DNA of 64,000 bases, taken from contig NZ_CP135529.1 of NCBI RefSeq assembly GCF_032401055.1, forward strand, positions 4,090,501 to 4,154,500, written 5' to 3'. Below, in pieces: positions 31,952 through 41,645 of the stretch. This DNA comes from Tardiphaga sp. 709 (GTDB lineage Bacteria > Pseudomonadota > Alphaproteobacteria > Rhizobiales > Xanthobacteraceae). The position numbers and the translations under genes were made by a program. The notes beneath the pieces were generated by a model, which did no database searches, was not told where the DNA came from, and saw only the letters and a program-made list of their open reading frames with translations. The first letter of the stretch is position 1, and every line of letters starts with the position of its first letter.

Positions 31952-32959
31952 ATGACGTTTCCCCTCTCAGCTGCAACCGCGGGCAATGTCCCCGGCGTTG
32001 TCGCTTCCAGCGTCTATGCCAGCGGCCGCCGTGTTGCCGATATCCCCGTCGAGGAGGCGGGCGTCTGGGCGCAGAAGCCGGGCCATGTCGTCTGGATCGG
32101 ACTGTTTGAACCGTCCCTCGAACTGCTCGAAAAACTGCGCGCGCAATTCGATCTGCATCCGCTCGCCATCGAGGACGCGCTGAAGTCGCATCAGCATCCC
32201 AAGGTCGAGCAATTTGGCGAGGCGCTGTTCATCGTGGCGCGCACCGCCCAACTGGTCGATCGGGCTGTTGCCTTCGGTGAGACGCATATCTTTCTGGGCA
32301 AGGGTTACGTCGTGTCCGTGCGCCATGGCGCCTCGACATCCTATGCCGCGGTCCGCGAGCGGTGTGAGGCCTGTCCGGCCAACCTGACGGGCGGCGAAGA
32401 CTACATCCTCTACGCAATTCTCGATTTTATCGTCGATAACTATCGTCCTGTCATCGAATCCATCCTGTCCGAGATCGACGAGCTCGAGGATGGTGTTCTG
32501 CACCGCATGCTGACGCGGGCCGAATTCGAGCGGCTCTACAAACTGCGCCGTGAGCTGCTGCGGCTGCGTCGCGCGGTCGGGCCGCTGGTCGATGTCTGTC
32601 ATCGACTCGAACATATCGATATTTTGTTCATCGACGACGAAATGAAGCCGCTGTTTCGCGATGTGCTGGATCACGTCAAACGCGCGGAAGAAGATATCGA
32701 CTCGCTGCGCGAAGTGTTGGCCTTTGCTTTTGAAGCCAGCTTGATGTCAGGGCAGTCGCAGCAGACCGAAATTACCCGCAGGCTTGCGGCCTGGGCGGCG
32801 ATCCTGGCGGTGCCGACGGCTATTGCCGGAATCTACGGCATGAATTTCGAACATATGCCGGAGCTGAAATGGGCTTACGGCTATTACATTGTGCTGGGTG
32901 GCATCGCCGCGATTTGCGGTTACCTGTATACCCGCTTCAAGCGCAACGGATGGCTGTGA
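31952..32959 (+). CDS. corA: CorA-family magnesium/cobalt channel
   Basis: 335 residues. The large N-terminal cytoplasmic domain (1-270) ends in two membrane helices with the family signature YGMNFEHMPE (GMN, about residues 292-294) between them. The protein ends with a basic tail (YTRFKRNGWL) as in CorA. It forms pentameric Mg2+ (also Co2+/Ni2+) channels in the inner membrane. It is the first clearly core-type gene to the right of the tRNA fragment, 110 bases away. Confidence 0.92.
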   Translation: MTFPLSAATAGNVPGVVASSVYASGRRVADIPVEEAGVWAQKPGHVVWIGLFEPSLELLEKLRAQFDLHPLAIEDALKSHQHPKVEQFGEALFIVARTAQLVDRAVAFGETHIFLGKGYVVSVRHGASTSYAAVRERCEACPANLTGGEDYILYAILDFIVDNYRPVIESILSEIDELEDGVLHRMLTRAEFERLYKLRRELLRLRRAVGPLVDVCHRLEHIDILFIDDEMKPLFRDVLDHVKRAEEDIDSLREVLAFAFEASLMSGQSQQTEITRRLAAWAAILAVPTAIAGIYGMNFEHMPELKWAYGYYIVLGGIAAICGYLYTRFKRNGWL

Positions 32960-32971
32960 TCGACGAGACGA

Positions 32972-34630
32972 TCACCCCACCGCCTTCGTCGCTGCGCGGC
33001 CCGCGGTGCGCCCCGTGAACAGGCACCCGCCGAGAAACGTGCCTTCCAGCGAGCGGTAGCCGTGCATGCCGCCGCCGCCGAAGCCTGCGGCTTCGCCGAC
33101 AGCATAGAGCCCTGGCATGATCTGCCCGTTGCTGCCGAATACGCGCGAGTCCAGGTCAGTCTCGAAGCCGCCCAGTGTCTTGCGCGTCAGGATGTTGAGC
33201 CGCACGGCGATCAGCGGGCCCTGTGCGGGATCGAGAATGCGATGCGGCTTCGCGGTGCGGATCAGGCGGTCGCCGATATATTTGCGCGCATTGTGGATGT
33301 TCATCACCTGCGCATCCTTGACGTAGGGATTGGCCATGGTGCGGTCACGCGCCTCGATCTGCGTGCGGATCTCATCGAGCTTCAGCAGATTGTCGCCGGT
33401 CAGCGCATTCATGGCGCTGACGAGGTCGTCGAGATTGTCGCGCACCACAAAGTCGATGCCGTGATCCTTGAAGGCTTCGACCGGCGCCGGCGCGCCCTTG
33501 TTGGTGGCGCGGCGCGCGGTCATCAGCCAGCTCTTGCCGGTGAGGTCGGGATTTTGCTCGGAGCCCGAGAGCGCAAACTCTTTCTTGATGATCGCCTGCG
33601 TCAGCACGAACCATGAATAATCATAGCCGGTGGACTGGATGTATTGCAGTTGGCCGAGCGTATCGGAGCCGGGAAACAGCGGCGCCGGCAGCCGTTTGCC
33701 GGTGGCGTCGAACCACATCGACGACGGGCCCGGCAGAATGCGGATGCCGTGTTTCGGCCAGATCGGATTCCAGTTCTCGATGCCCTCGACATAGTGCCAC
33801 ATGCGATCGCGATTGATCAGCCGCGCACCGGCGGCTTCCGTGATACCCATCATGCGACCGTCCACATGGGCGGGCACGCCGGAGATCATGCGCCTCGGCG
33901 GTTCGCCGAGGCGCTCCGGCCAGTTCTGCCGCACCAGATCATGATTGCCTCCGATGCCGCCGGAGGCAACGATTACGGCTTGCGCGCGCAGTGAGAAGTC
34001 GCCGATCACGTTGCGCGAACTGCTTTCGCCGCGCTCGGTGTTGGATGGTTCGAGGATCGCGCCGCTGACGCCGTCGACAGTTCCGTTGGTGACGCTGAGC
34101 GTATCGACGCGGTGGCGGAACCTGAAACTCAGCAGGCCCTTCTTCTGCGCCTCGCGCGCACGCCGCTCGAACGGCTCCACGATGCCCGGTCCGGTGCCCC
34201 AGGTCACATGAAAGCGCGGAACCGAATTGCCGTGGCCCATCGCGTCGTAGCCGCCACGCTCGGCCCAGCCGACCACGGGAAACACGCGGTGACCCATGGC
34301 GCGCAGCCAGTCGCGTTTCTCGCTGGCGGCGAAAGCGACATAGGCTTCGGCCCAGCGCCGTGGCCACAGGTCCTCATCGCGATCGAAGCCGGCAGTGCCA
34401 TGCCAGTCCTGCATCGCCAAGTTATAAGAGTCTTTGATGCCAAGTCGTCGTTGTTCCGGCGAGTCGACGAAGAACAAACCGCCGAACGACCAGAACGCCT
34501 GCCCGCCGAGATTCTGCTCGCCTTCCTGATCGACCACGACAACGCGCTTGCCGGCGTCGGCAATTTCCGTGGCCGCAACGAGGCCCGCGAGTCCGCCGCC
34601 GACGACGATGACATCCGCATCAACGGCCAT
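32972..34630 (-). CDS. FAD-binding dehydrogenase of the KstD/fumarate-reductase type
   Basis: 552 residues. The N-terminal Rossmann motif VIVVGGGLAGLVAATEIADAGKRVVVVDQE binds FAD, and a C-terminal GLYAVGEAAGFGGGGMHGYRSLEGTFLGGCLFTGRTAG forms the second FAD contact. Between them is a catalytic cap domain (about 270-440). This is the layout of flavoproteins near 3-ketosteroid dehydrogenases and flavocytochrome-type fumarate reductases; annotation as a generic FAD-binding dehydrogenase is the safe level. No steroid genes are nearby and the substrate is unknown. Confidence 0.87.
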   Translation of the reverse strand: MAVDADVIVVGGGLAGLVAATEIADAGKRVVVVDQEGEQNLGGQAFWSFGGLFFVDSPEQRRLGIKDSYNLAMQDWHGTAGFDRDEDLWPRRWAEAYVAFAASEKRDWLRAMGHRVFPVVGWAERGGYDAMGHGNSVPRFHVTWGTGPGIVEPFERRAREAQKKGLLSFRFRHRVDTLSVTNGTVDGVSGAILEPSNTERGESSSRNVIGDFSLRAQAVIVASGGIGGNHDLVRQNWPERLGEPPRRMISGVPAHVDGRMMGITEAAGARLINRDRMWHYVEGIENWNPIWPKHGIRILPGPSSMWFDATGKRLPAPLFPGSDTLGQLQYIQSTGYDYSWFVLTQAIIKKEFALSGSEQNPDLTGKSWLMTARRATNKGAPAPVEAFKDHGIDFVVRDNLDDLVSAMNALTGDNLLKLDEIRTQIEARDRTMANPYVKDAQVMNIHNARKYIGDRLIRTAKPHRILDPAQGPLIAVRLNILTRKTLGGFETDLDSRVFGSNGQIMPGLYAVGEAAGFGGGGMHGYRSLEGTFLGGCLFTGRTAGRAATKAVG

Positions 34631-34886
34631 ACTGTTTCCCCCATCTTGTTAACGGAGATTGAAGTCGGCGCGGGAACTTTGGTCAACGGAAATTGCGCGC
34701 GAAGGGCGGCACTGTTTCAGATTGATACCGCAAGGGAACGAGGTGCATCCCGCGCGCAACACTCGATTTGAATCGCATTGGAAGCCTCATGCTCGTCTGG
34801 ACAAAGCCACGATCTGGCAACACGCTGACCATGCCCTGCATCACCAGGGCGCTCAGATTCGGGATCGACAGGTTTTGGGGCTGGAC

Positions 34887-35345
34887 ATGAAGTTCGTTAC
34901 GGGTTTGCTGGCGGCGGTCTTGCTGTTCGCGGGCGTCGGGGCAAGTCACGCGGTGGTTCGGATCGCGGATGATCGTGGCGGACGGATCGGAACCTATGTC
35001 GACAGGTATCAGGGATTGCGCACTTCCGGCGAAACCGTGATCATCGATGGCCTGTGCGCCTCAGCCTGCACGATCGTGCTCGGCGCGGTTCCGCGTGACC
35101 GGATCTGCGTCACCTCCAATGCCAATCTCGGCTTTCATGCGGCCTGGGACATGGGTGCCAATGGTCGCGCGGTGACCAATCCGGAAGCCACCCAGATGCT
35201 GTATTCGATGTATCCGACGCAGATTCGGCGCTGGATCTCCAAACGCGGCGGGCTGAAAACGCAGATGATCTTCCTGCGCGGTCGCCAGCTGATGGGCATG
35301 TACAAGCCCTGTTACATGGACGCCCACGCCTCCAGCGCGCGCTAG
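34887..35345 (+). CDS. COG3904-like periplasmic protein
   Basis: 152 residues from the ATG at 34,887. A signal peptide (hydrophobic 5-20, cleavage near SHAVVR) precedes a ClpP/crotonase-like strip: DRYQGLRTSGETVIIDGLCASACTIVLGAVPRDRICVTSNANLGFHAAWD. The SACT motif sits where the ClpP serine would lie, followed by GFHAA, as in predicted periplasmic COG3904 proteins. A protease function has not been shown. The open frame extends to 34,659 without a ribosome site. Confidence 0.72.
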   Translation: MKFVTGLLAAVLLFAGVGASHAVVRIADDRGGRIGTYVDRYQGLRTSGETVIIDGLCASACTIVLGAVPRDRICVTSNANLGFHAAWDMGANGRAVTNPEATQMLYSMYPTQIRRWISKRGGLKTQMIFLRGRQLMGMYKPCYMDAHASSAR

Positions 35346-35488
35346 GTAGATCTGGTTTTATTCCATCAGCATGACGTGATGCCCTGCGGCGCCGGGAGCG
35401 CTTGCCCGCGCCGTCATCTCAGCCTATCTGGAACCAGGATGGCGGGCTCTTGAATGATCTCGGGCCTTGGCCGTTCCGAGATCGTCTG

Positions 35489-35683
35489 ATGGTGCAGCCT
35501 TTATTGACGCCTAAGAGCACGATGCCCGCGTCCGAGCGGCCGTCACGGCTCGCGTCGGTTATTGTCGCATCGGCCGCGGCGTTCGCAGCGCTCCTTCTGG
35601 TGGGTGCAATCGGGCTCTGGGCACATTACGGCACGGCCGTGTTTTTCGAGATGATCAAGACCGGCATCGCCGCCTGCATGTGA
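35489..35683 (+). CDS. Small one-span membrane protein upstream of sco
   Basis: 64 residues with one membrane segment (LASVIVASAAAFAALLLVGAIGLWAHYG) followed by TAVFFEMIKTGIAACM. A later start at 35,522 (MPASERPSR) is also possible. Small proteins with this WAHYGTxVF tail recur upstream of SCO genes in Bradyrhizobium relatives; function unknown. It lies 33 bases before the SCO gene and is probably cotranscribed. Confidence 0.6.
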   Translation: MVQPLLTPKSTMPASERPSRLASVIVASAAAFAALLLVGAIGLWAHYGTAVFFEMIKTGIAACM

Positions 35684-35716
35684 TCGGCTGCCAAAGGGCA
35701 ATTCAGGGGACATTCC

Positions 35717-36310
35717 ATGACTGATCGAACCACCCGGCCGCTGGTCATTATTGCTGCCTTCGCTGGCAGCCTCGCGGCGGGATTGCTGGTCGTGCTGTGG
35801 CTGACGGGCGGTTTCCGCAATGTCGCTGCGCCGGCCTCGATCGGCGGTCCGTTCCAGCTCACTGATCAGTCCGGCCAGGCCGTCACCGAGCAGAGCCTGA
35901 AGGGCAAGCCGACGCTGGTCTTCTTCGGCTTCACCCATTGCCCCGACATCTGCCCGACCTCGCTGTTCGAAATGTCGGAAGTGCTGCGCGCAATGGGCAA
36001 GGATGCCGATCGCATCAATACCTATTTCGTCTCGGTCGATCCCGAGCGCGATACGGCGGCGATCATGAAGGACTACCTGACGAGCTTCGATCCGCATCTG
36101 AAGGGATTGACCGGCACGCCCGATGCCGTGGCGAAGGTGATTTCCGGCTACCGCGTCTATGCCAAAAAGGTGCCGACCAAGGATGGCGACTATACGATGG
36201 ATCACACCGCGCTGATCTATCTGATGGACAAGGACGGCAATTTCGTCGCGCCGTTCAATATCAAACGCAAGCCGGAAGAAGCGGCCACGGATCTCAAGCG
36301 CTATCTCTGA
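35717..36310 (+). CDS. SCO1/SenC copper-delivery protein
   Basis: 197 residues: an N-terminal membrane anchor (10-30) and a thioredoxin-like domain with GFTHCPDICPTS (CxxxC, about 74-78) and a distal histidine in DYTMDHTALIYLMD, the three copper ligands of SCO proteins. It delivers copper to the CuA site of cytochrome oxidase or acts as a thiol/copper protein in the periplasm. Its 3' end overlaps the convergent glycosyltransferase gene by ten bases. Confidence 0.92.
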   Translation: MTDRTTRPLVIIAAFAGSLAAGLLVVLWLTGGFRNVAAPASIGGPFQLTDQSGQAVTEQSLKGKPTLVFFGFTHCPDICPTSLFEMSEVLRAMGKDADRINTYFVSVDPERDTAAIMKDYLTSFDPHLKGLTGTPDAVAKVISGYRVYAKKVPTKDGDYTMDHTALIYLMDKDGNFVAPFNIKRKPEEAATDLKRYL

Positions 36311-38181
36311 GTTCGCCCGCGGCTCGCTGCCATCGTCCCGGCCCGGTGCACGAGGCCGTGCTCGGTCTTTTCCCAGTGATGGCGCCGGGTCCAGAATTGC
36401 CACAGGGCGCGCCAGGTCGCAATCGAGAGACAGCCCCAATAAATCGGCGTTAGGGCCAGGATCCAGCCATCGCGTAGGCGGCCACGGCGCATCAGGCCGG
36501 TGAGGCCCAGGACGCAGGTCGCGATGAAGCCGCAGGCGATGGCCAGCACGTGCAGGGACGACAACCGGTCGCCAAACAGCAGGGTGCTATCGGTAAGCAG
36601 CAGGCAGGCGATAAGTTTGACGACCAGCACCGCAAAGGCCAGCGACGTCAGGATATTGCCGCCAAGGATGATGTTGAGTGCGAAGAATCCCCGCGCGCCG
36701 GCTTCGTCCCACAGTTTTCGGGGATCGCGCATATGCACGGCCCAGGTCTGCATCCAGCCCTTCATCCAGCGTGAGCGTTGTCGCAGCCACGCGCCGAACA
36801 CGATCGGTGCTTCCTCAAGCGTGACCGATGGAATGGCCACCGAGCGATAGCCCAGTCGCGCCAGGCGGATCCCGAGGTCGGCATCTTCCGTGACGTTATA
36901 GGCATCCCAGCCGCCAATGCGGCGCAAGGTGTCCGTGCGGAAATGGTTGGAGGTGCCGCCAAGCGGCAGCGGCATGCCCAATGCGACAAGCCCAGGCAGG
37001 AAGACTGCAAACAGCCCGGCATATTCGACTGCCGCCATGCGCGACAGCAGGCTATGCGTCAGATTGTCGAAATGCAGCCCCGCCTGAACGCAGGCGACGT
37101 CGTCGTTGTGCTGACGAAACATGCCGAGCGCGGCGCGCAATTGGCCGGGGTCGGGATCGTCTTCGGCGTCGAACACCGTCAGAAAGCTGCCGCGCACGAA
37201 GGGAAGCGCAACATTCAGTGCCTTCGGCTTGGTCTTCGGACCCCTGGCCTGTGCGATCAGGACCTGAACCTGCGGTCCCGGCCGGGCTCTGGCGACGGCT
37301 GCGCGGGTCCGCAGATCGTCGGGCTCAAGCACCAGAATGATATCGAGTTTTTCAGAGGGATAGTCGAGCCTTTGCAGGGATCGCAACAGACCCGGAACGG
37401 ACGCTTCCTCGCGATAGAGCGCGACGACCACCGAGTAGATTGGCAATTGGTCGTCGCGCAAAGGTGGAAACTGTTGCTCCGGCTGCGGCGGCACCAGCAC
37501 GCAAGTCAGCCTGAGAAGTGAAAAGGCGAGAAACCAGATCGCCGCCAGGCCGCCGATCAGATCCATAGTCAGTGTCGGGTGCAGAAGCGCGAGAACCGCG
37601 CATATCAGCAGCAGAATCGCCGGCTGCAATCCTTTGCGCCAACCGATGATCGACTTGGCCGACATGGTAGGTTGCTTCTGCAGCAGGCCTTCGGCGGCGA
37701 TATGCGAAAGCGCGTCGCCGGTTTGCTCGGTCAGATATTGATGCAGGTGACGCCGCGTCGTCAGCCGAATGCGCGCGATCAGTGATGGATATGTGGTGGA
37801 GAAACGCGTCAGGCGCCGTGCTGTAAAAGCACGCGGCGCGACGACCCAGTTGAGTGTGTCATCCTCCTGGAGGGGCAGGATGCCGAACTCCGCGATCCCC
37901 GGAAGGTCAGCATCCGCCAGGGAGCAGTGAGCGCGCCCGACTGTCGAGAGATCGTCGAAGCCGATGCCAAGGTGGCGGGCCAGATGCGCGACATACTTTT
38001 CCTCGCTGATAACGCCCCATCGGATCAGGATCTGATCGGCGCCCAGATTGAGCTCGCGGCTCCGTCGCTCCGCGGCGTGCAGAAGCGGGACCGGGAGTAT
38101 GCCGCGCAGGCAGTCGAGTTCGCTGGCTGGTTCCGCGCGCCGGTCCGACCCGTCTCGCTCCGGCATGGGGAAGGAGGTCAT
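36301..38181 (-). CDS. Membrane GT2 glycosyltransferase with N-terminal T2SSE-like domain
   Basis: About 626 residues from the Met at 38,181. Residues about 30-150 (LLHAAERRSRELNLGADQILIRWGVISEEKYVAHLARHLGI) resemble the N-terminal domain of type II secretion GspE/MshE proteins, which bind cyclic di-GMP in some relatives. Two membrane helices follow, then a GT2 catalytic domain: substrate Asp after IILVLEPDD, FDAEDDPDPGQ, DADLG and the QRSRWMKGW (QxxRW) product-gating motif. More membrane helices come last. This is a processive synthase pattern for a beta-glycan or similar polymer. Its regulation by cyclic di-GMP is inference. Confidence 0.82.
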   Translation of the reverse strand: MTSFPMPERDGSDRRAEPASELDCLRGILPVPLLHAAERRSRELNLGADQILIRWGVISEEKYVAHLARHLGIGFDDLSTVGRAHCSLADADLPGIAEFGILPLQEDDTLNWVVAPRAFTARRLTRFSTTYPSLIARIRLTTRRHLHQYLTEQTGDALSHIAAEGLLQKQPTMSAKSIIGWRKGLQPAILLLICAVLALLHPTLTMDLIGGLAAIWFLAFSLLRLTCVLVPPQPEQQFPPLRDDQLPIYSVVVALYREEASVPGLLRSLQRLDYPSEKLDIILVLEPDDLRTRAAVARARPGPQVQVLIAQARGPKTKPKALNVALPFVRGSFLTVFDAEDDPDPGQLRAALGMFRQHNDDVACVQAGLHFDNLTHSLLSRMAAVEYAGLFAVFLPGLVALGMPLPLGGTSNHFRTDTLRRIGGWDAYNVTEDADLGIRLARLGYRSVAIPSVTLEEAPIVFGAWLRQRSRWMKGWMQTWAVHMRDPRKLWDEAGARGFFALNIILGGNILTSLAFAVLVVKLIACLLLTDSTLLFGDRLSSLHVLAIACGFIATCVLGLTGLMRRGRLRDGWILALTPIYWGCLSIATWRALWQFWTRRHHWEKTEHGLVHRAGTMAASRGRTQR

Positions 38182-38392
38182 CCTGCCGATCGGCAGAGGA
38201 GGAGAGCGTAGCGCGGCGGCCGGCTGGCGCGAAACGCGCGGCCGATGACCCCGGGAAGATTGCTGCACCCCCATGCAACGCCCTCACACCACAAACGCTA
38301 CTCGCGTCTCGCGCCGGATGGTCTATAAGACCGCGATCCGGAAACACCCTATGCAACCACAGATGGTTAATTCCCGCAACCAAATACCGCTG

Positions 38393-39274
38393 ATGAAGTG
38401 TCGCGCAACTGCGCTGACCCTTGGCGCTTTGCTGGCCGCATGGATGTCGCTGTTTTCGGCCGCACCGGCTTCGGCGCAGACGTCGGCTCCGGCTGTGAGC
38501 CAGCCCGGTCCGCAGGCCGTGCCGGGCTTCTGGGATCCGCGTCGCCGTCCGGATCGGCCGGACCTGTCGCGCATCACCGTGATCCGCTTCCTGACCGAGA
38601 CCGACTATCCGCCGTTCAACTTCACCGGCCCTGACGGCAATCCGGCGGGCTTCAATGTCGATCTCGCGCGGCTTCTTTGTGAGGAGATCAAGGTCACCTG
38701 CACGGTGCAGATGCGCCGCTTCGAGACGCTGCTCGATGCCATCTCCAGCAACCGTGGCGATGCCATCATTGCTTCCATGGCTGTGACACCGCAGATCCGC
38801 GCCCGTGTCGATTTCACCGATCCCTATTACCGTGCACCGGCGCGCTTCGTGGCCCGCAAGAATGCCGTGATGCCGGAGATCCGCCCGGAATATCTCGAAG
38901 GCAAGAAGGTCGGCGTGATCGCGGGCTCGACCCACGAGGCCTATCTGAAGGCGATGTTCACCGACGCCGTGCTGGTGCCTTTTCCAAGCGACGATGCGCT
39001 ACGCCAGGCGCTGAAACGCAGCGAGGTCGATTTCATCTTCGGTGATGCGATCTCGTTTGCCTTCTGGATCAACGGCAGCGATTCCGCCGATTGTTGCGCC
39101 TTCAGCGGCGGGCCCTTCATAGAAAGCCGCTTTTTCGGTGAGGGTATCGGCATCGCCGTCCGCAAAGGCAACGACACGCTGCGCCAGGCGCTGAACTGGG
39201 CCCTGTTCCGGGTCTGGGAGAAAGGCCGCTACACCGATTTGTGGCTGCGTTATTTCTCGGTCAGCCCGTTCTGA
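38393..39274 (+). CDS. Amino-acid-type solute-binding protein
   Basis: About 293 residues from the ATG at 38,393 (the frame extends to 38,273). A signal peptide (hydrophobic 7-24, cleavage near ASAQTS) precedes a family 3 solute-binding domain: RFLTETDYPPFNFTGPDGNPAGFNVDLARLL, RGDAIIASMAVTPQIRARVDFTDPYYRAPARFVAR and GKKVGVIAGSTHEAYL. Such proteins feed polar amino acids or similar ligands to an ABC importer. No permease or ATPase lies next to it, so its partner is elsewhere or it serves another role. Confidence 0.87.
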   Translation: MKCRATALTLGALLAAWMSLFSAAPASAQTSAPAVSQPGPQAVPGFWDPRRRPDRPDLSRITVIRFLTETDYPPFNFTGPDGNPAGFNVDLARLLCEEIKVTCTVQMRRFETLLDAISSNRGDAIIASMAVTPQIRARVDFTDPYYRAPARFVARKNAVMPEIRPEYLEGKKVGVIAGSTHEAYLKAMFTDAVLVPFPSDDALRQALKRSEVDFIFGDAISFAFWINGSDSADCCAFSGGPFIESRFFGEGIGIAVRKGNDTLRQALNWALFRVWEKGRYTDLWLRYFSVSPF

Positions 39275-39346
39275 ATTTTCTGATCCCGCGGTTTGGCATT
39301 TCGGTGCGGAGCCGCTAGGTTCCGCCGCCCGGAGGCCCAAAACACG

Positions 39347-40990
39347 ATGTCCACGCCAGACCCCACCATGAGCCCGAGCGAGCTGCGCGCGCTCGCCGAG
39401 ACTTCCAACGCCTGGCCGTTCGAGCAGGCGAAGGCGCTGGTGGCGCGTCTGAAGAAAACACCGAAAGAGGAAGTGCTGTTCGAGACCGGCTACGGTCCGT
39501 CGGGCCTGCCGCATATCGGCACCTTCGGGGAGGTCGCGCGCACGACCATGGTGCGCCATGCCTTCCGCGTGCTCACCGAGGACAAGATCAAGACCCGACT
39601 CATTGCCTTCTCCGACGACATGGACGGCCTGCGCAAGGTCCCGGACAACGTGCCGAACAAGGACATGCTGGCCGCGCATCTCGGCAAGCCACTGACGCGG
39701 GTGCCGGATCCGTTCTCGAACGAATATCCGTCCTTCGGCGCGGCCAACAATGCACGGCTGCGCGTCTTCCTGGATCAGTTCGGCTTCGATTACGAGTTCG
39801 CCTCGTCGACCGACTACTACACATCCGGCCGGTTCGACGCGACGCTGCTGAAGATGCTCGCGGTCTATGACAAGGTCATGGACATCATCCTGCCGACCCT
39901 GGGCCCGGATCGCCGCGCGACCTATTCGCCGTTCCTGCCGATCAGCAGGACAACGGGTGTGGTGCTGCAGGTACCGATGATTCGGCGCGACGTGGCTGCC
40001 GGCACCGTCACCTATGTCGATCCTGACACTAACGAAGAAGTCACGACGCCGGTCACCGGCGGCAATGTGAAGTGCCAGTGGAAGGCCGACTGGGCGATGC
40101 GCTGGGCGGCGCTCGGCATCGACTACGAAATGGCCGGCAAGGATCTCATCGACTCCGTGAAGCTGTCCGGCAAGATCTGCGCGGCACTCGGCGGCACGCC
40201 GCCGGAAGGCTTCAACTATGAGCTCTTCCTCGACGACAAGGGCGGCAAGATTTCGAAGTCGAAGGGCAACGGCCTGACCATCGACGAATGGCTGCGCTAT
40301 GCCTCGCCGGAGTCATTGTCGCTGTTCATGTATCGCGAGCCGAAGGCGGCCAAGCGGCTGTTCTTCGACGTCATCCCGCGCAATGTCGACGAGTACCAGC
40401 AATTCGTCGAAGGCTATGCGAAGCAGGATCCCAAGCAGCGCCTGTCCAATCCGGCCTGGCACATCCATGCCGGCGATCCGCCGGTGGCGGACATGCCGGT
40501 CACGTTCCAGCTGCTGCTGACGCTGGTGTCGTCGTCGAATGCCGAGAATGCCGAAACCCTGTGGGGCTTCATCCGGCGTTATCGGCCGGGTGTCTCCGCA
40601 GCGACGCATTCGCGGCTCGACGCGATGGTCGGCTATGCCATCAACTACTATCGGGACTTCGTGGCGCCGACCAAGACGTTCCGCGAGCCCACTGATGTCG
40701 AACGCGTGGCGCTGCAGGATTTGCGGGATGCGCTGTCGCAACTGCCGACGGATGCCACGCCGGAAGACATCCAGAACGCGGTCTACGAGATCGGCCGCCG
40801 CGAGCCGTTCCTCGATCACAAGAAGCTCGCCAAGGACGGCCGGCCCGGCGTCTCGCTCGACTGGTTCAATATGCTGTACCAGGTGCTGCTCGGCCAGGAG
40901 AAGGGCCCGCGCTTCGGGTCCTTCGTCGCGGTCTATGGCGTGCAGAATGCGATCAATATGATCGACGGCGCGCTGGCGCGCTCGGCCTGA
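39347..40990 (+). CDS. lysS: Lysyl-tRNA synthetase, class I
   Basis: 547 residues from the ATG at 39,347 (GGAGG upstream). The class I Rossmann signatures are present: [15 protein letters not shown] (HIGH motif, HIG then T) and KISKSKGNG (KMSKS). The C-terminal all-helical part fits archaeal-type LysK, which is the form many alphaproteobacteria use instead of class II LysS. It charges tRNA-Lys in the cytoplasm. A strong rho-independent terminator follows the stop. Confidence 0.96.
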   Translation: MSTPDPTMSPSELRALAETSNAWPFEQAKALVARLKKTPKEEVLFETGYGPSGLPHIGTFGEVARTTMVRHAFRVLTEDKIKTRLIAFSDDMDGLRKVPDNVPNKDMLAAHLGKPLTRVPDPFSNEYPSFGAANNARLRVFLDQFGFDYEFASSTDYYTSGRFDATLLKMLAVYDKVMDIILPTLGPDRRATYSPFLPISRTTGVVLQVPMIRRDVAAGTVTYVDPDTNEEVTTPVTGGNVKCQWKADWAMRWAALGIDYEMAGKDLIDSVKLSGKICAALGGTPPEGFNYELFLDDKGGKISKSKGNGLTIDEWLRYASPESLSLFMYREPKAAKRLFFDVIPRNVDEYQQFVEGYAKQDPKQRLSNPAWHIHAGDPPVADMPVTFQLLLTLVSSSNAENAETLWGFIRRYRPGVSAATHSRLDAMVGYAINYYRDFVAPTKTFREPTDVERVALQDLRDALSQLPTDATPEDIQNAVYEIGRREPFLDHKKLAKDGRPGVSLDWFNMLYQVLLGQEKGPRFGSFVAVYGVQNAINMIDGALARSA

Positions 40991-41012
40991 GGCTTACGCC
41001 CTGCGAAACGTC

Positions 41013-41047
41013 AAAGGCGCGCTTCCCGATGGAGCGCGCCTTTTTTT
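41013..41047 (+). terminator. Rho-independent terminator after lysS
   Basis: An 11-bp stem (AAAGGCGCGCT / AGCGCGCCTTT) with loop TCCCGATGG, followed by a run of T. It also abuts the 3' end of the convergent gene at 41,053. Confidence 0.85.
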
Positions 41048-41052
41048 GATGC

Positions 41053-41562
41053 CTATTTCGGCGCTGCCGTCGCAGCCGCCGGCATGACAGGCTCCGGCAT
41101 TGCCGACGAGTGGTGGTGCGCGATCAGCCATTTCTTGTCGCGGTAGACATAGACATAGCTGTAGCGGGCCTTGACGATTTGCGTATCGCTGGGGGACTTG
41201 CCGGACAGCGTAAAGGTGTAGGTGCCGACGTCGGATGCCATGTTGCAGCCGATCTTGACGGTGCGCGTGTCGATCTTGCCTTGCGGGTGTTTCTTCAGGA
41301 AATCCACGAAGTAGCTCTGGATCGACGCGCTGTCGGTGCGCGGCGTGTTGGACACCGTCGGCAGCAGCACCGCGTCGGAAGCGTAGTTGGCGGTGACTTT
41401 GGCGGGGTCGAGCGTCGCGAGCGAGGCATTCCAGCGGTCGAACAGCGCTTCGATCTGCTTCGTCGTGACGACCGCGCAGGTCATGGGCTTCGCATGTGCG
41501 AGAGAACCTGCGCTGACGAGGGCCAGTGCGATCGTGCCGGCAACGATTGTTTTGGTTTTCAT
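41053..41562 (-). CDS. Secreted SnoaL/SgcJ-EcaC-like protein
   Basis: 169 residues from the ATG at 41,562. A signal peptide (hydrophobic 5-20, cleavage near AHAKP) is followed by a cone-shaped NTF2-like domain: LFDRWNASLATLDPAKVTANYASDAVLLP and TGTYTFTLSGKSPSDTQIVKARYSYVYVYRDKKWLIAHHHSSAMP in variant form. This is the SgcJ/EcaC or CaMKII-association type often seen in small periplasmic proteins. No enzymatic activity can be read. It is convergent with lysS. Confidence 0.78.
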   Translation of the reverse strand: MKTKTIVAGTIALALVSAGSLAHAKPMTCAVVTTKQIEALFDRWNASLATLDPAKVTANYASDAVLLPTVSNTPRTDSASIQSYFVDFLKKHPQGKIDTRTVKIGCNMASDVGTYTFTLSGKSPSDTQIVKARYSYVYVYRDKKWLIAHHHSSAMPEPVMPAAATAAPK

Positions 41563-41645
41563 GGCTCCACCGAAGGTTGCGAGTTCCGGATGAGAAACTC
41601 GCATAGATCATTCGGTGGCCGGACGCCAGTCCAGAGTGTGTTCGG

